A stretch of DNA of 62,000 nt from Chrysomallon squamiferum (GCA_012295275.1 CM022668.1:6093896-6155895), one strand, 5' to 3'; shown: positions 18,257-31,760, counted from the first letter of the stretch. The notes: a model not told the origin generated them from the sequence alone. Numbers and translations are program-made.

Positions 18257-19413
18257 AAGAAGAAAAATGATATTCTAAGACTCTATCTTGAGGTATAATT
18301 TTTCTTTCAATATAATTAACAAAACTTGTTTATCACAATTACCTGATAGATGCATCTCATAAACTAGTTAACAATTTCTTACCCAACCAGTATTCTCTTT
18401 CTACATCTCCAAATCCTTCCTTGTATTCCTGCCATGTTCTGTAGAAGTCTGTAGATCCGTCCATTCGTCTTTGAATACTCTGTACATTAGTTTAAGGCAA
18501 AAATGGACGTTGGTAAATAAGTAGGTAAGTATGTGTGTTTTATGAATCTTTGCATGAATGTATGCATATTTGTATATATGTATGTATGTATCAATGTATG
18601 TGTGTTTGTATTCGTGTAAATATGTGTATTACATTTTACTAATGAAAATAAATAAAGCTACAATAACAAATAAAGATATGAATAAATAAAGAAGTGAATC
18701 ATTTAATGAACTAATTAATGAATCAATGAATGGATGAATGATCGAATGAAGAAATAATAAATTAATAAAAATAAAATAACCTCTAAAATGACCGGTCCCT
18801 ACTTACCAACCAACCACCGTAAAGAGTTGACATGTCACAAAACACTATCACGTTGTTAACCTCAGATGACGTCAATACAGCAGGTCCAGAGCAGGGATAC
18901 GACATCATGACGTCATAACAGTTTCGTGTCACATCAGGACCATGATCTATGAAGAATATGTAATTTCTTCATTTTCTTTTTTAATATGAACCATTATTAA
19001 AGTCTGTTATTTTAGAGGAAAAGCTATACCATTATTTAATTATAAACTTTGATACTATTCTTTTATGCTTTTGTTAATTACTTTCATACATACATATACA
19101 GGTTTCTATGTATGAACACTTTTAGCAGACTAAGTTATTCGTTCATCCAGAAAACGGACAAAACAAATGTATCTCTCAGTGCTTTGTCTAAATTACATTT
19201 ACCAGTGGAGGGTTGTGTAGCTGATGTTTTTACGTCACTGTCACGTGATACACATTTCGCATCATTCATACGTGTGACTTGACATTTTTGATACGACAGA
19301 CAGACGTCCGTACCACAAATTCCAGTTACAGTCTGCAAATAGCAAATAATAAATAAATAAATGAAATAAAATAAAATAAAATAAAATAAAATAAAATAAA
19401 ATAAAATAAAAAA

Positions 19414-19444
<31 letters not shown>

Positions 19445-19611
19445 TAAATGAATAATCCACTACTAGTAGTAATAGTGATAATATCAGCCATATTAACAAT
19501 AGTAAAATAATAGTCATTGGTACATCTATAGTACTATTAACAACATATATATGTTGTAGTAGTGTTACTCGTAGTAACAATAACAGAGGTAGGAGTAATC
19601 GTTACAATAAC

Positions 19612-19657
<46 letters not shown>

Positions 19658-20214
19658 GAATAGTAATAGTAGTATTTGTGATGGAACTGTGGTAGCTGTA
19701 ATAGAAGTAGAGATAGTCATAATAGTAGTCTCAAAATTAGTTGTAGTAATAGTAGTAGTAAAAGTAGTCGCGATAATACTATTCGTAACAGAAGTAGTAG
19801 TAACAATAGGAATCGTTATATTACCAGTAGTAATTGTAGTACTAGTAGTAGTATTAGAAGCAGTAGTAGTAGTAGTAGTAATAGCAGTAGTAGTAATTGT
19901 TGTTGTAATAAAATAAACAAGAAATTAAAATATCTCACCTCGTCTATAGAATCTTTGTCTTGGTAAATTGATCCTTTCTTTGTGACAAAATCTTGTGAAC
20001 TTTCTTCCTTTGTTTTGTAGTTGAGTTGACACTCCAGGGTAGATGTGAAGAAGTTAAAGGATTCACAACACAGATCAGCTACACAGGCAGCAGAACAGTC
20101 ATACAACGACGACTGAGACGTCGTGGTCATGACGTGGTTTCGAAATTCCATGTCTCGATGTATCACACCTATCACGTGATTAACGAATAAGATATAAAAT
20201 CCAGAAAATTTCAT
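17278..20214 (-). CDS. PAN-FReD lectin gene C (six exons, intact)
   Basis: Exons in order: 19939-20214, 19203-19332, 18807-18946, 18383-18479, 17972-18136, 17278-17537. All have GT-AG boundaries; the sum is 1068 nt, 355 codons plus TAA. The protein starts [19 protein letters not shown], a hydrophobic leader probably for secretion, then a PAN-like domain (cysteines at 40, 44, 49, 50 and 62), a four-cysteine linker ([15 protein letters not shown]) and the FReD domain from about residue 145. Exon 6 shows the calcium loop ([15 protein letters not shown]) and [13 protein letters not shown]. Compared with genes B, D and E, the linker reads MNDAK and exon 3 reads NNVIVF, so two N-glycosylation sequons are absent; ENYT remains. 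It is mirrored by the gene at 24929-27935. It probably encodes a secreted recognition lectin; ligand unknown. Confidence 0.92.
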
Positions 20215-20354
20215 TTGTAATCTTTGTAAGAATCTTAAAATAAGAAATAAATTAAATCCAGTTTTCTTTCTTTTGATTTCTGTATTATATTCTTTAAGCT
20301 GTCTCCGTTAAACCGTTGATTTCTGAGTTCAGACTAATTGTCCGTAGTTCTCTG

Positions 20355-20450
20355 GTTTGTTATAATACTTCACAAATAGACGTATCGACATCGAGAGGCG
20401 TCTGTTTATGTGATTGCTTATTGGCTGTTTTGTCTGTTTTGATTGGTGAA
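20355..20450 (-). promoter_or_regulatory. Putative promoter of lectin gene C
   Basis: On the minus strand a TATTATAAC box (about 20360-20368) lies about 150 nt before the ATG at 20214. CCAAT boxes occur as ATTGG at 20420-20424 and 20442-20446 on +. The arrangement is the same as upstream of 24929 and 61721. Confidence 0.55.
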
Positions 20451-21400
20451 GAATTAAACATTCATACAGACGCAGCGAACTGACTTAACGATCGCTAATT
20501 GTCTAATTTACTGACGTGAATTTACGTACTGTATCCAGATGCAACTATATTTATATATATATATATATATATCGATCTGCCTGTTTATTTATCTGACAGT
20601 TATTTTAGATTTTCATTTATAGCGGAATATATGCTACATATGTATATGGGGAGACGATAACTGCGAAGGTTGGAATGTCAAATGCAGCGAGGCTTTACCA
20701 AGCTGCGTTAGCTATTTACCTTGACCAAAACAAAGGTGATATCTTAAAGTAGTAACCAGTAATTTCTTTTTGCCTGAAATACTAGTTATTTAAATTTCTT
20801 TTGAAAAAAACAGTAATTAAATTAACTAAATGTATTTCGATAAATTATTTTATGTATATATGTAAGTATGTATATAAATATCTATATGAATATGTGTATG
20901 TATACAAAGAGAGAGAGGGGGAGATTCACAGACTGGCAATACAGTTCGGTATATAAGTAAGCTGATAGATAGATGAATAGAGAGATATACATATAAATAG
21001 AGAGATACATAGGCACATGGATAGATGCATGGATGGATGGATGGATCAATAGATTAATAGAAAGGTAGATAGATGTGTCGCTAAATATATAAGTATCTAG
21101 GTAAACAGAAAATGTATAGATAAGTAAATATCGATAGATAGAAAATAAATACATTGATCAAGGACTAACGAATGAATGGATGGATGAATAAATTCAATTA
21201 ATATAGAAGTTAGTCAGTGAAATGGAATCATTTTATCACAGAACAAACACAGCAGTAGAAGTCGTCAGTCAAACGGATGTAATTAAATATTAAATAGATC
21301 TTGTTTAGAATTGTACACAATACGTTGTACACAGATTATCATCAGTGCAGTGAAACCATGATCACTGTAACTTATATCGTAATTAAATATTTATTGCTTT
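20451..21400. other. Upstream flank of gene C, IR1 arm
   Basis: No gene is seen. It holds a short (TA)n at about 20551-20570 and degenerate GATA/ATGGATGG-type repeats at 20940-21190. The whole stretch is the reverse complement of about 23750-24690. Confidence 0.6.
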
Positions 21401-21968
21401 GTTAGTATAAATATAACATCAAGCAGCAGTCAGACTTTTGTCATATCAAAGCCACTTGAATGTTTTTGTTTCTGTAGATGTATTCAGATCAATGGAGCAG
21501 TGAATCTATTGTACCATATTGTTCTTTTTTCTCTCTAATCATTTTACTTTTTATTTTTTTTTTTTTTTATTACAGTTCATTCCTGGAAAAAAAAAATTTA
21601 AAACACCTGAAAATCTGTTCAAACACATTAATATCATTATGCTGTACATTGAAAAATCAGAAATAATAATAATAATAAATACTTGAATATAGATCAATAT
21701 AGATCAACCTCTAACGACAATAATAAAATATTAAAGTGATATTTTGTCTCCCTCTATTGAAGTAGAAACACTGTGTTTGGTAAGCAGAAATTCGTTTTGT
21801 TCGAGCATTTAATAATATATCTGTTTTACATGCACCAGCGAACTCAGCATAAATGTAAATGAAAAAGACAGATCACTGATTACAGAATGTAAAATACAAA
21901 CTTGTTGTTCTTGTTACTGTTATTACTACATCTGCTATACCAACAGTACGACTACTATTAATGTTGAC

Positions 21969-22025
<57 letters not shown>

Positions 22026-22967
22026 TATCATCCTAATCATTATTACTGGGTTTTTTTGATGCTAATTCTGTTTCTGGTAGTAATATTTCACCTCATTACT
22101 GGAAGTTTTATTCGAAGACATAAACATTCCTACTGCTATAACTATTATTTTACTACTGGAAGTATTACTATAAGATATACACATTCCTACTGCTAAAACT
22201 ATTATTTTACTACTGGAACTATTACTATAAGACATAACCATTCCTACTGCTGTAACTATTAATTTACTACTGGAAGTATTACTATAAGACCTAATCATTC
22301 CTACTGCTGTAACTATTAATTTACTACTGGAAGTATTACTATAAGACATAAACATTCCTACTGCTGTAACTATTATTTTACTACTCTACAATAGCAGTTA
22401 CCATTACTATTACTGTTACTGCTACCAGAAATACTACTGCTTCTGTTCCATTACTACTACTACCACTGCTGCTGTTCAATTACTACTACTACCACTGCTG
22501 CTACTGTTACAGTAATTAGAGTTGTTATTAGTACTGTTCTATTTAAAACAATACTAATACTACTACTAATAATAAAAATAATAATAATCTATTGTTCGAA
22601 ACTCAGGTCAAATGTTCCGACATGAAATATTCCAATTAATTTAATAAATGTTCCAGTACCACAAAGCTTGATGAACTGTTCCGACGACTTGAAATGTACC
22701 ATCAGAACAAAGTTTGATTAACTAGTTCTACATAGAATGTTCCATTAAAAAAAGTTTGATGAACTCTTCCGAAACTGAATCTTCCCTTAGATGATTAGAA
22801 CAAAGCTTTCGAACTGGTCTCTCTCTCTGTTTTATATATATATATATGTTTCTATATATGTATGTAAGTATGTATGTATGTATGTATGTATCTATGTATG
22901 TATGATGGAGGAACCCATTAACGAACGAATGAAGGAAAATCGATCGTTCTTTACCTTTCTTTCCATC
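21400..22967. repeat. Direct duplicate of about 15.1-16.85 kb, ending at the gap
   Basis: The segment TGGTAAGCAGAAATTCG with the following AATAATATATCTGTTT, the ATT tract (about 21970-22023), five units of the 57-bp minisatellite (22090-22385), the GTTCC-rich minisatellite and CTCTCT stretch (22610-22830) and the final GAACGAATGAAGGAA block appear in the same order and orientation as at 15.24-16.8 kb. It is the part left of the gap that the sequence right of the gap does not mirror beyond about 21970. No gene is seen. Confidence 0.75.
22090..22385 (-). repeat. 57-bp minisatellite, five copies
   Basis: Reverse-complement units of the repeat described at 6635, more diverged from one another than the units at 29326-29815. 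Confidence 0.9.
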
Positions 22968-23167
22968 NNNNNNNNNNNNNNNNNNNNNNNNNNNNNNNNN
23001 NNNNNNNNNNNNNNNNNNNNNNNNNNNNNNNNNNNNNNNNNNNNNNNNNNNNNNNNNNNNNNNNNNNNNNNNNNNNNNNNNNNNNNNNNNNNNNNNNNNN
23101 NNNNNNNNNNNNNNNNNNNNNNNNNNNNNNNNNNNNNNNNNNNNNNNNNNNNNNNNNNNNNNNNNNN
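22968..23167. other. Assembly gap of exactly 200 N
   Basis: A run of 200 N. The round size suggests a fixed-length scaffolding gap rather than a measured one. It sits in the loop of the IR1 palindrome; the sequence after it begins in an AATAAC tract that mirrors the ATT tract at about 21970. Confidence 0.98.
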
Positions 23168-23189
23168 AATAACAATAACGTCAACATTA

Positions 23190-24690
23190 ATTGTAGTCGT
23201 GCTGTTGGTATAGCAGATGTAGTAATAACATTAACAAGAACAACAAGTTTGTATTTTATATTCTGTAATCAGTGATCTGTCTTTTTCATTTACATTTATG
23301 CTGAATTCGCTGGTGCATGTAAAACAGATATATTATTAAATGCTCGAACAAAACGAATTTCTGCTTACCAAACACAATGTTTCTACTTCAAAAGAGGGAG
23401 ACAAAAAATCACTTTAGTATTTTATTATTGTCGTTAGAGGTTGATCTATATTGATCTATATTCAAGTATCTATTATTATTTTTATTTCTGATTTTTCAAT
23501 GTACAGCATAATGATATTAATGTGTTTCAACCGATTTTCAGGGGTTTTAAATTTATTTTTTCCAGGAATGAACTGTAATAAAAAAATAAAAAAATAAAAA
23601 GTAAAATGATTAGAGAGAAAAAAGAACAATATGGTACAATAGATTCACTGCTCCATTGATCTGAATACATCTACAGAAACAAAAACATTCAAGTGGCTTT
23701 GATATGACAAAAGTCTGACTGCTGCTTGATGTTATATTTATACTAAGAAAGCAATAAATATTTAATTACGATATAAGATACAGTGATCATGGTTTCACTG
23801 CACTGATGATAATCTGTGTACAACGTATTGTGTACAATTCTAAACAAGATCTATTTAATATTTAATTACATCCGTTTGACTGACGACTTCTACTGCTGTG
23901 TTTTTCTGTGATAAAATGATTCCATTTCACTGACTGACTTCTATATTAATTGAATAGATTCATCCATCCATTCATTCGTTAGTCCTTGATCAATGTATTT
24001 GTTTTCTATCTATCGATATTTACTTACGTATACATTTTCTGTTTACCTAGATACTTATATATTTAGCGACACATCTATCTACCTTTCTATTAATCTATAG
24101 ATACATCCATCCATCCATCCATGCATCTATCCATGTGCCTATGTATCTCTCTGTTGATATGTATATCTCTCTATTCATCTATCTATCAGCTTACTTATAT
24201 ACCGAACTGTATTGCCAGTCTGTGAATTTCCCCCTCTCTCTCTTTGTATACATACACATATTCATATAGATATGTATATACATACTTACATACATACATA
24301 AAATAATTTATCGAAATACATTTAGTTAATTTAATTACTGTTTTTTCAAAAGAAATTTAAATAATTAGTATTTCAGGTAAAAAGAAATAACAGGTTACTG
24401 CTTTAAGATATCACCTTTGTTTTGGTCGAGATAAATAGCTAACGCAGCTTGGTAAAGCCTCGCTGCATTTGGTATTCCAACCTTCGCAGTTATCGTCGTG
24501 CTCATATATATATGTAGCATATATTCCGCTATAAATGAAAATCTAAAATGACTGTCAGATAAATAAACAGACAGATCGATAGATATGTAAATATATAGTT
24601 GTATCCAGATACAGTAAATAAATTCACATCAGTAAATTAGACAATTAGCGATCGTTAAGTCAGTTCGCTGCGTCTGTATGAATGTTTAAT
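23190..24690. other. Upstream flank of gene D', IR1 arm
   Basis: No gene is seen. Contains the segment GCTGAATTCGCTGG at about 23300, which reappears at 61846 inside a broken lectin exon, and TATC/CATC microsatellite stretches at 24000-24200. Confidence 0.6.
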
Positions 24691-24790
24691 TCTTCACCAA
24701 TCAAAACAGACAAAACAGCCAATAACCAATCACATAAACAGACGCCTCTCGATGTCGATATGTCTATTTGTGAAGTATTATAAGAAACCA
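24690..24790 (+). promoter_or_regulatory. Putative promoter of lectin gene D'
   Basis: TATAAG at 24779-24784, 145 nt upstream of the ATG at 24929, with CCAAT boxes at 24697-24701, 24719-24723 and 24726-24730. The same arrangement is conserved, with decay, before the other first exons. It is inferred from conservation and motif content only. Confidence 0.6.
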
Positions 24791-24928
24791 GAGAACTACG
24801 GACAATTAGCCTGAACTCAGAAATCAACGGTTTAACGGTGACAGCTTAAAGAATATAATACTGAAATCAAAAGAAAGAAAACAGGATTTATTTTATTTCT
24901 TATTTTTAGATTCTTACAAAGATTAAAA

Positions 24929-25721
24929 ATGAAATTTTCTGGAATTTATATCTTGCTCGTTAATCACGTCATAGGTGTGATACATCGAGACATGGAATTT
25001 CGAAACCACGTCATGACCACGACGTCTCAGTCGTCGTTGTATGACTGTTCTGCTGCCTGTGTAGCTGATATGTGTTGTGAATCCTTTAACTTCTTCACGT
25101 CTACCCTGGAGTGTCAACTCAACTACAAAACGAAGGAAGAAAGTTCACAAGATTTTGTCAAAAAGAAAGGATCAATTTACCAAGACACAGATTCTATAGC
25201 CAAGGTAAGATATTTTAATTTCTTGTTTATTTTATTAAACAAAAATTAATACTACTGCTATTACTACTACGACTACTACTGCTATTACTACTACTACTAC
25301 TACTGCTTCTAATACTACTAGTACTACAATTACTACTGGTAATATAACGATTGCTATTGTTACTACTACTTCTGTTACGAATAGTATTATCGCGACTACT
25401 TTTACTACTACTATTACTACAACTAACTTTTGAGACTACTATTATGACTATCTCTACTTCTATTACAGCTACCACAGTTCCATCACAAATACTACTATTA
25501 CTATTCTTTTATTCTTCTTCTTCTTCTTTCTTCTTATTATTATTATTATTATTATTGTTATTGTAACGATTACTCCTACTACTGTTATTGTTACTACGAG
25601 TAACACTACTACAACTTATACTGTATTGTTAATAGTACTATAGATGTACCAATGACTATTATTTTACTTTTGTTAATATGGCTGATATTATCACTACTAC
25701 TACTAGTAGTGGATTATTCAT

Positions 25722-25764
<43 letters not shown>

Positions 25765-27247
25765 TTTTTTTAATTTTTATTTTATTTTATTTAATTTTAT
25801 TTTATTTTATTTTATTTTATTTTATTTTATTTCATTTATTTATTTATTATTTGCTATTTGCAGACTGTAACTGGAATTTGTGATACGGATGTCTGTCTGT
25901 CGTATCAAAAATGTCAAGTCACACGTATGAATGATGCGAAATGTGTATCACGTGACAGTGACGTAAAAACATCAGCTACACAACCCTCCACTGGTAAATA
26001 TAATTTAGACAAAGCACTGATAGATACATTTTTTTTGTCCGTTTTCTGGATGAACGAATAACTTAGTCTACTAAAAGTGTTCATACATAGAAACCTGTAT
26101 ATGTATGAGCGCATATATGTATATATATGTATGAAAGTAATTAACAAAACATAAAAGAATAGTATCAAAGTTTATAATTAAATAATGGTATGGCTTTTCC
26201 TCTAAAATAACAGACTTTAATAATAGTTCATATTAAATAAGAAAATGCAGAAATTACATATTCTTCATAGATCATGGTCCTGATGTGACACGAAACTGTT
26301 ATGACGTCATGATGTCGTATCCCTGCTCTGGACCTGCTGTATTGACGTCATCTGAGGTTAACAACGTGATAGTGTTTTGTGACATGTCAACTCTTTACGG
26401 TGGTTGGTTGGTAAGTAGGGACCAGTCATTTTAGAGGTTATTTTATTTTTATTAATTTATTATTTCTTCATTCGATCATTCATCCTTTCATTGATTCATT
26501 AATTAGTTCATTAAATGATTCAGTTCTTTATTTATTCATATTTTTATTTGTTATTGTAGCTTTATTTCTTTTCATTAGTAAAATGTAATACACATATTTA
26601 CACGAACACAAACACACATACATTGATACATACATACATATATACAAATATGCACATATTCATGCATAGGTTCATAAAACACACATACTTACCTACTTAT
26701 TTACCAACGTCCATTTTTGCCTTAAACTAATGTACAGATTATTCAAAGACGAATGGAGGGATCTACAGACTTCTACAGAACATGGCAGGAATACAAGGAA
26801 GGATTTGGAGATGTAGAAAGAGAATACTGGTTGGGTAAGAAATTGTTTACTAGTTTATGAGATGCATCTATCAGGTAATTGTGATAAATAATTTTTGTGT
26901 TTTATATTCAAAGAAAAATGATACCTCAATATAGAGTCTTAGAATATCATTCTTCTTCTTCTTATTATTATTGTTATTACTCATTACTATTATTATTATT
27001 ATTATTATTATTATTGTTGTTGTTGTTGTTGTTGTTATTGCTGTTGTTCAGGAAACGAGAACATCTACAAGATAACAAGTAAACAGGAATATGAGCTACG
27101 TGTTGATCTAGAAGACTTTGAAGGAAACAAACGTTACGCGATGTACTCGACATTTTCACTGGGTAGTGAGGCGGAGAACTACACTCTACACATTGGATCT
27201 TACAGCGGAAACGCAGGTTGGTCTGGCAACAAGCTAAAAAAACAGAA

Positions 27248-27311
<64 letters not shown>

Positions 27312-27935
27312 GTTTCTCTATATGTGGCAATATAGAGGTATGTCTGTAAGAAAACGTGTGCATGTCTGTCTGTGTCTATGTATGTATGTGTGTCTGTGAA
27401 TGTTTGAATATATTTCTGTATATTAATGTGTTTCTATGTCAGTTTGTTTGTTTGTACGTACGTCTGTCATTTGTTTATCCGTGTGGCTTGGATTATAACT
27501 GAGTTTCTGTGTTTATGTATTTCTACATTTGTGTGTATCTGTGTATTGGAGATTGTACTTGTATGTATAAGTAGTTTTTGCCAAAAGTGAAAAAAATTTC
27601 GTACGAAGATTGCTCTTGCTATTATTTCCCAATAACAATGATAATTGGTAAATATACTTTTTTCCCGTTCCAAAGGTGACGCACTTTCCGGGCACAATGC
27701 TCAGTCTTTTACAACTAAGGATAAGGATCAGGATACGCATTCTTCAAACTGTGCCGAACTCTTTCATGGAGCGTGGTGGTACACAGACTGTCACAGTTCA
27801 AATCTAAACGGTTTGTATCTGGGAGGCCTTACTACGGTATACGCGAAAGGAGTTACTTGGAGTTCGTGGAGAGGCCAGTACTACTCCTTGAAGAGAACTG
27901 AAATGAAAATAAGACCACTTTTGTCTGGAAAATAA
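24929..27935 (+). CDS. PAN-FReD lectin gene D' (six exons, intact)
   Basis: Exons: 24929-25204, 25864-25993, 26271-26410, 26738-26834, 27052-27216, 27676-27935. GT-AG throughout; 1068 nt, 355 codons plus TAA. Leader [22 protein letters not shown]-like domain ([11 protein letters not shown]), four-cysteine linker (here GICDTDVC instead of GICGTDVC), FReD from [13 protein letters not shown] to the C-terminus, calcium loop [15 protein letters not shown] and [13 protein letters not shown]. Like its mirror gene C it lacks the linker and exon 3 sequons (MNDAK, NNVIVF). It differs from gene C by scattered substitutions (for example ILLVN for ILFVN, DMCC for DLCC, MEG for MDG), so it is a diverged allele or paralog rather than an identical assembly duplicate. 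An AATAAA overlaps the stop codon and another follows at 27954-27959. Confidence 0.92.
25733..25852. repeat. (TTTA)n/(TTTTA)n tract before exon 2
   Basis: TTTA units followed by TTTTA units in intron 1 of gene D', a T-rich run serving as the polypyrimidine-like stretch before the exon 2 acceptor. The mirror in gene C is at about 19345-19450. Confidence 0.9.
27249..27308. repeat. (AT)n microsatellite in intron 5 of gene D'
   Basis: About 30 AT units. The counterpart in gene C intron 5 (about 17920-17935) is only a few units long. Confidence 0.95.
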
Positions 27936-28982
27936 AACTAGGTTTGTCTCGAAAATAAACCAGTTTATTGTTGAAGATAGAAAATTACGTATTGAAGTTA
28001 AGATCAGATTAGCTTTGAAGATAAATTTCATATTCTTCGTTTAAGTCTTCTACAGGCTTTAATATTTCTGGACCGAATGAAGACGTTTATTTCATTGCTT
28101 TAAAATTCTGTATGTAAGTTTCTAATTGTTTATTTATTATTTCTTTTTTTACACGTGTGTTCATTTGTTTCGTTTTTGCTTAGAGGGACTAATTTTTAAT
28201 GAGCTACTGTTTTTCGACATTTTAAATAAAAACATATAATTTCAAATAACTATTGTTGTGAATTTTTATCAATTGATGTTTTATTTAATAACATTAAAGC
28301 TTTGGGACATAACATTTTGCAACAAACACACAGACAGACATTGACAGAGACAGAAAAAGAGACACTGACTAAGAGGAATGTGGGAAAGAATGAGAAGTAT
28401 AAGGATGGAAAGAAAGGGAAAGAAAGGGAAAGAAAGATCGACCTTCCTTCATTCGTTCGTTAATCGGTTCATTCATAATACATACACATATACCTACATA
28501 CATACATACATATATATATAAGAAAGTAAGTAAGAAATTAAATAAATAAATAGATAAATAAATAAAAAGAGGATATGTAAATATATTATAATATGAACTG
28601 ATAAAATAAACTATATATTCTACTTACCTTTTTTAACCCTGTTCGTTCCTTCAAGTTTTTCGTATTTATTATAAAATTTCCTTTTCTGTTTTCTCTGTCT
28701 CACTTACGATTATTATTAGTATTATAAAACTGTACGGTGAACAAAGTCAAGAAGAGAAAAGAAAATAACTAAATAAACAATTTTGAACTTAAGAGATAAC
28801 TTTCGAACAGCAGTGCATTTTCCAGTGTTTAAACTGATGGCCGCGTATTGAATACTAACAGTGTAACTTCCGTTATAGATAAAAATAACAACAGTTTCCC
28901 GAGGAATACTAAACTTCTAGGAATATATTAGTTTATATTACCCTTCTGTCCTTTCTTTTGTTAAACCTTTACATTTTATTTG

Positions 28983-29078
<96 letters not shown>

Positions 29079-29295
29079 AGAGAAACAGAGAGAGATCTAG
29101 AAGATCAAGCTTTGTTCTATGGAATAAATCCCAGGAATAATTCATGTAGGAACATTTCACCACAGTAGAGAGGAAAAGATAGAGATTATTTTAGTTTTTA
29201 CTAATAACAGTAATTACTAAATAAAAAGCAAGCAGTAGTATTTATGTAATCAGTAATAGCAGTAACAGTCGTTGTCAAAAGTGACTGCTATTGTA
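27936..29295. other. 3' flank of gene D', IR1 right arm
   Basis: No gene is seen. It is mostly non-repetitive AT-rich sequence mirrored at 15.95-17.28 kb, with (TA)n(GA)n at 28990-29076. Confidence 0.6.
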
Positions 29296-29325
29296 GAGTA
29301 GTAAAATAATAGTTTAGCAGTAGGA

Positions 29326-29815
29326 ATGTTTATGTCTTATAGTAATACTTCCAGTAGTAAAATAATAGTTATAGCAGTAGGAATGTTTATGTCTTATAGT
29401 AATACTTCCAGTAGTAAAATAATAGTTATAGCAGTAGGAATGTTTATGTCTTATAGTAATACTTCAAGTAGTAAAATAATAGTTATAGCAGTAGGAATGT
29501 TTATGTCTTATAGTAATACTTCCAGTAGTAAAATAATAGTTATAGCAGTAGGAATGTTTATGTCTTATAGTAATACTTCCAGTAGTAAAATAATAGTTAT
29601 AGCAGAGGAATGTTTATGTCTTATAGTAATACTTCCAGTAGTAAAATAATAGTTATAGCAGTAGGAATGTTTATGTCTTATAGTAATACTTCCAGTAGTA
29701 AAATAATAGTTATAGCAGTAGGAATGTTTATGTCTTATAGTAATACTTCCAGTAGTAAAATAATAGTTATAGCAGTAGGAATGTTTATGTCTTATAGTAA
29801 TACTTCAAGTAATCA
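29326..29815 (+). repeat. 57-bp minisatellite, nine copies
   Basis: Units start at 29326, 29383, 29440, 29497, 29554, 29610, 29667, 29724 and 29781. One unit (29554) is 56 bp because of a single-base loss in GCAGTAGGA, which shifts the repeat reading frame. Units are far more uniform than at 22090-22385, suggesting recent expansion. Confidence 0.92.
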
Positions 29816-29923
29816 TGTGAAATATTACTACAAGAAATGGCATTAGTATCTATAATAACAGTAATCATGACGATGATGATAATAATAATGATGATCATAA
29901 TGATGACGATAACCATGTTTATA

Positions 29924-30056
<133 letters not shown>

Positions 30057-30357
30057 CGACTACATTAAAATAAGTTGTAGTGGTGGTATAGGTGAGGCAG
30101 TATAAACAATAACAGTATCTTTAACAAGAACAATTTTGTATTTTATATTCTTTCTTCGTTTACATTTATGCTGAATTCGCTGGAGCATGTAGAACAGATA
30201 TATTATTAAATGCACTTACAAAACGAATTTCTGCTCATCCAACACAGTATTTGTATTTGAAAAGAGGAAAACGAGAAATCACTTGAATATTTTATTATTC
30301 ACGGTAGAGATGGATCTTTCAAAGCCACTGTTCTGGATTGGATCTGTATTGAAGTAT

Positions 30358-30487
<130 letters not shown>

Positions 30488-30654
30488 CTGTTTCGTTGTC
30501 GTTTTACTTGGAAACATTTTTAACATAAGTTCGTTACATTTTGGATAATTTTCGATTCACTTCCATTTCTGTATAGTTATATATAATTAGTTTAATTACA
30601 TTAATTACAGAAAATAGAAATTTATCCATTTATTAAATATCTATTTTATTCAGG

Positions 30655-31760
30655 TTAATGCGATTTATATGTATATGGCTGGATAGTGCGATCTACATGT
30701 TGCAGTTGTTGTTGATTGTGTTGTTGTTATTCGTGGCAGTAGTAGTAGTGGTAATAATGTTAGTAAGAATACCACAAATGTACAAAACAATGAAAAAGTA
30801 TTAATAATGGTAATGGAAATAGTTTTTGTGATAGTAGTAGTAGTAGTAGTAGTAGTGGCAGCAACTGTAATAGAAGTATCAATAGCTAGTGTTGTTGTAG
30901 CAGCAACAACAGCAACTCAAGCCGCATTTGTAGTTGTAGTGTCGTAGTGAAAGTCATTATAATAATAAAAGTAGTAATAAGCTTGTATCCGAAAATCCTG
31001 CAAATCCAGAAATACAGAGCACCTGCGGTTCCAAGCTTTCCGGATAAACTTGTCGTAGTAGTAGTAGTAGGAGGAGTAGGAGTAGTGGTAGTGGTAACAG
31101 CTGTAGCAAAGTCTCAGTAATTTCAGCAATAGTAGCCGATTAGTATTAGTAGTATTGCAGAAACGCTGAAATAAGTGTTGCAGAAGTAGTACTAGTACTA
31201 GTGGCGGCCGTTGTAACTGCAGCACAAGATGCTAGCAGTGTAATATTAGCAATAACCTTGGACTTCGTCGATGTGGTAGTAGTGGTAATTGTGTTAATAG
31301 TAGCTGTATCAATGTAACAGTGGTAGTGATAGTACTAGTCGTAGTAGTAATAGCAGTAGCAGCGGTAATAGTAATAGTAGTAGACATAGTAGAAGTAGAA
31401 TATCTAAGTATGTATATAGGTCTGTTTGTCTGTCTCACTATATGTGTGTGTTTTTGCTTCTGTGTGTTTTTGTGTCTGTCTGTCTCAGTGTGTGTTTGTG
31501 TGTATATATATATATAAAAGTGTGTGTGAATATATTTGTGTGTATATTTATGTGTCTATCTTTGTGTTTCTGTATATATATATATGAATATATCTGTATG
31601 TATGTGTACATACACATAGAAACATAGAAAGTAATTCCTCACAAAGTTTTTTCCATTATCAAGCACTCAACAATTCGAACATTATTATGATACCTTTATT
31701 ATGACACTGCAGAATTTATGATTTCAATACTTTATTTTTCTTTACTTCAAGTTTCCGCGT
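30655..31760. other. 1.1-kb segment present only in the IR1 right arm
   Basis: The left arm reads continuously across this point (about 14840-14860), whereas here about 1.1 kb of AGT-rich sequence intervenes. It is a direct relative of 7.42-9.0 kb, including the exon 3 remnant GGCTGGATAGTGCGATC. No clear target-site duplication is seen; TCA occurs at both edges, compatible with insertion here or microhomology deletion in the left arm. No gene is seen. Confidence 0.7.

Noticed and set aside
29326-29846. Repetitive 19-residue frames as protein-coding genes
   Set aside because: No promoter, splice or homology support; openness follows from a 57-bp unit without stops. Kept as a repeat and as a finding.
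30655-31760. Autonomous transposable element
   Set aside because: No transposase frame, terminal inverted repeat or target-site duplication could be seen; called a segmental indel instead.
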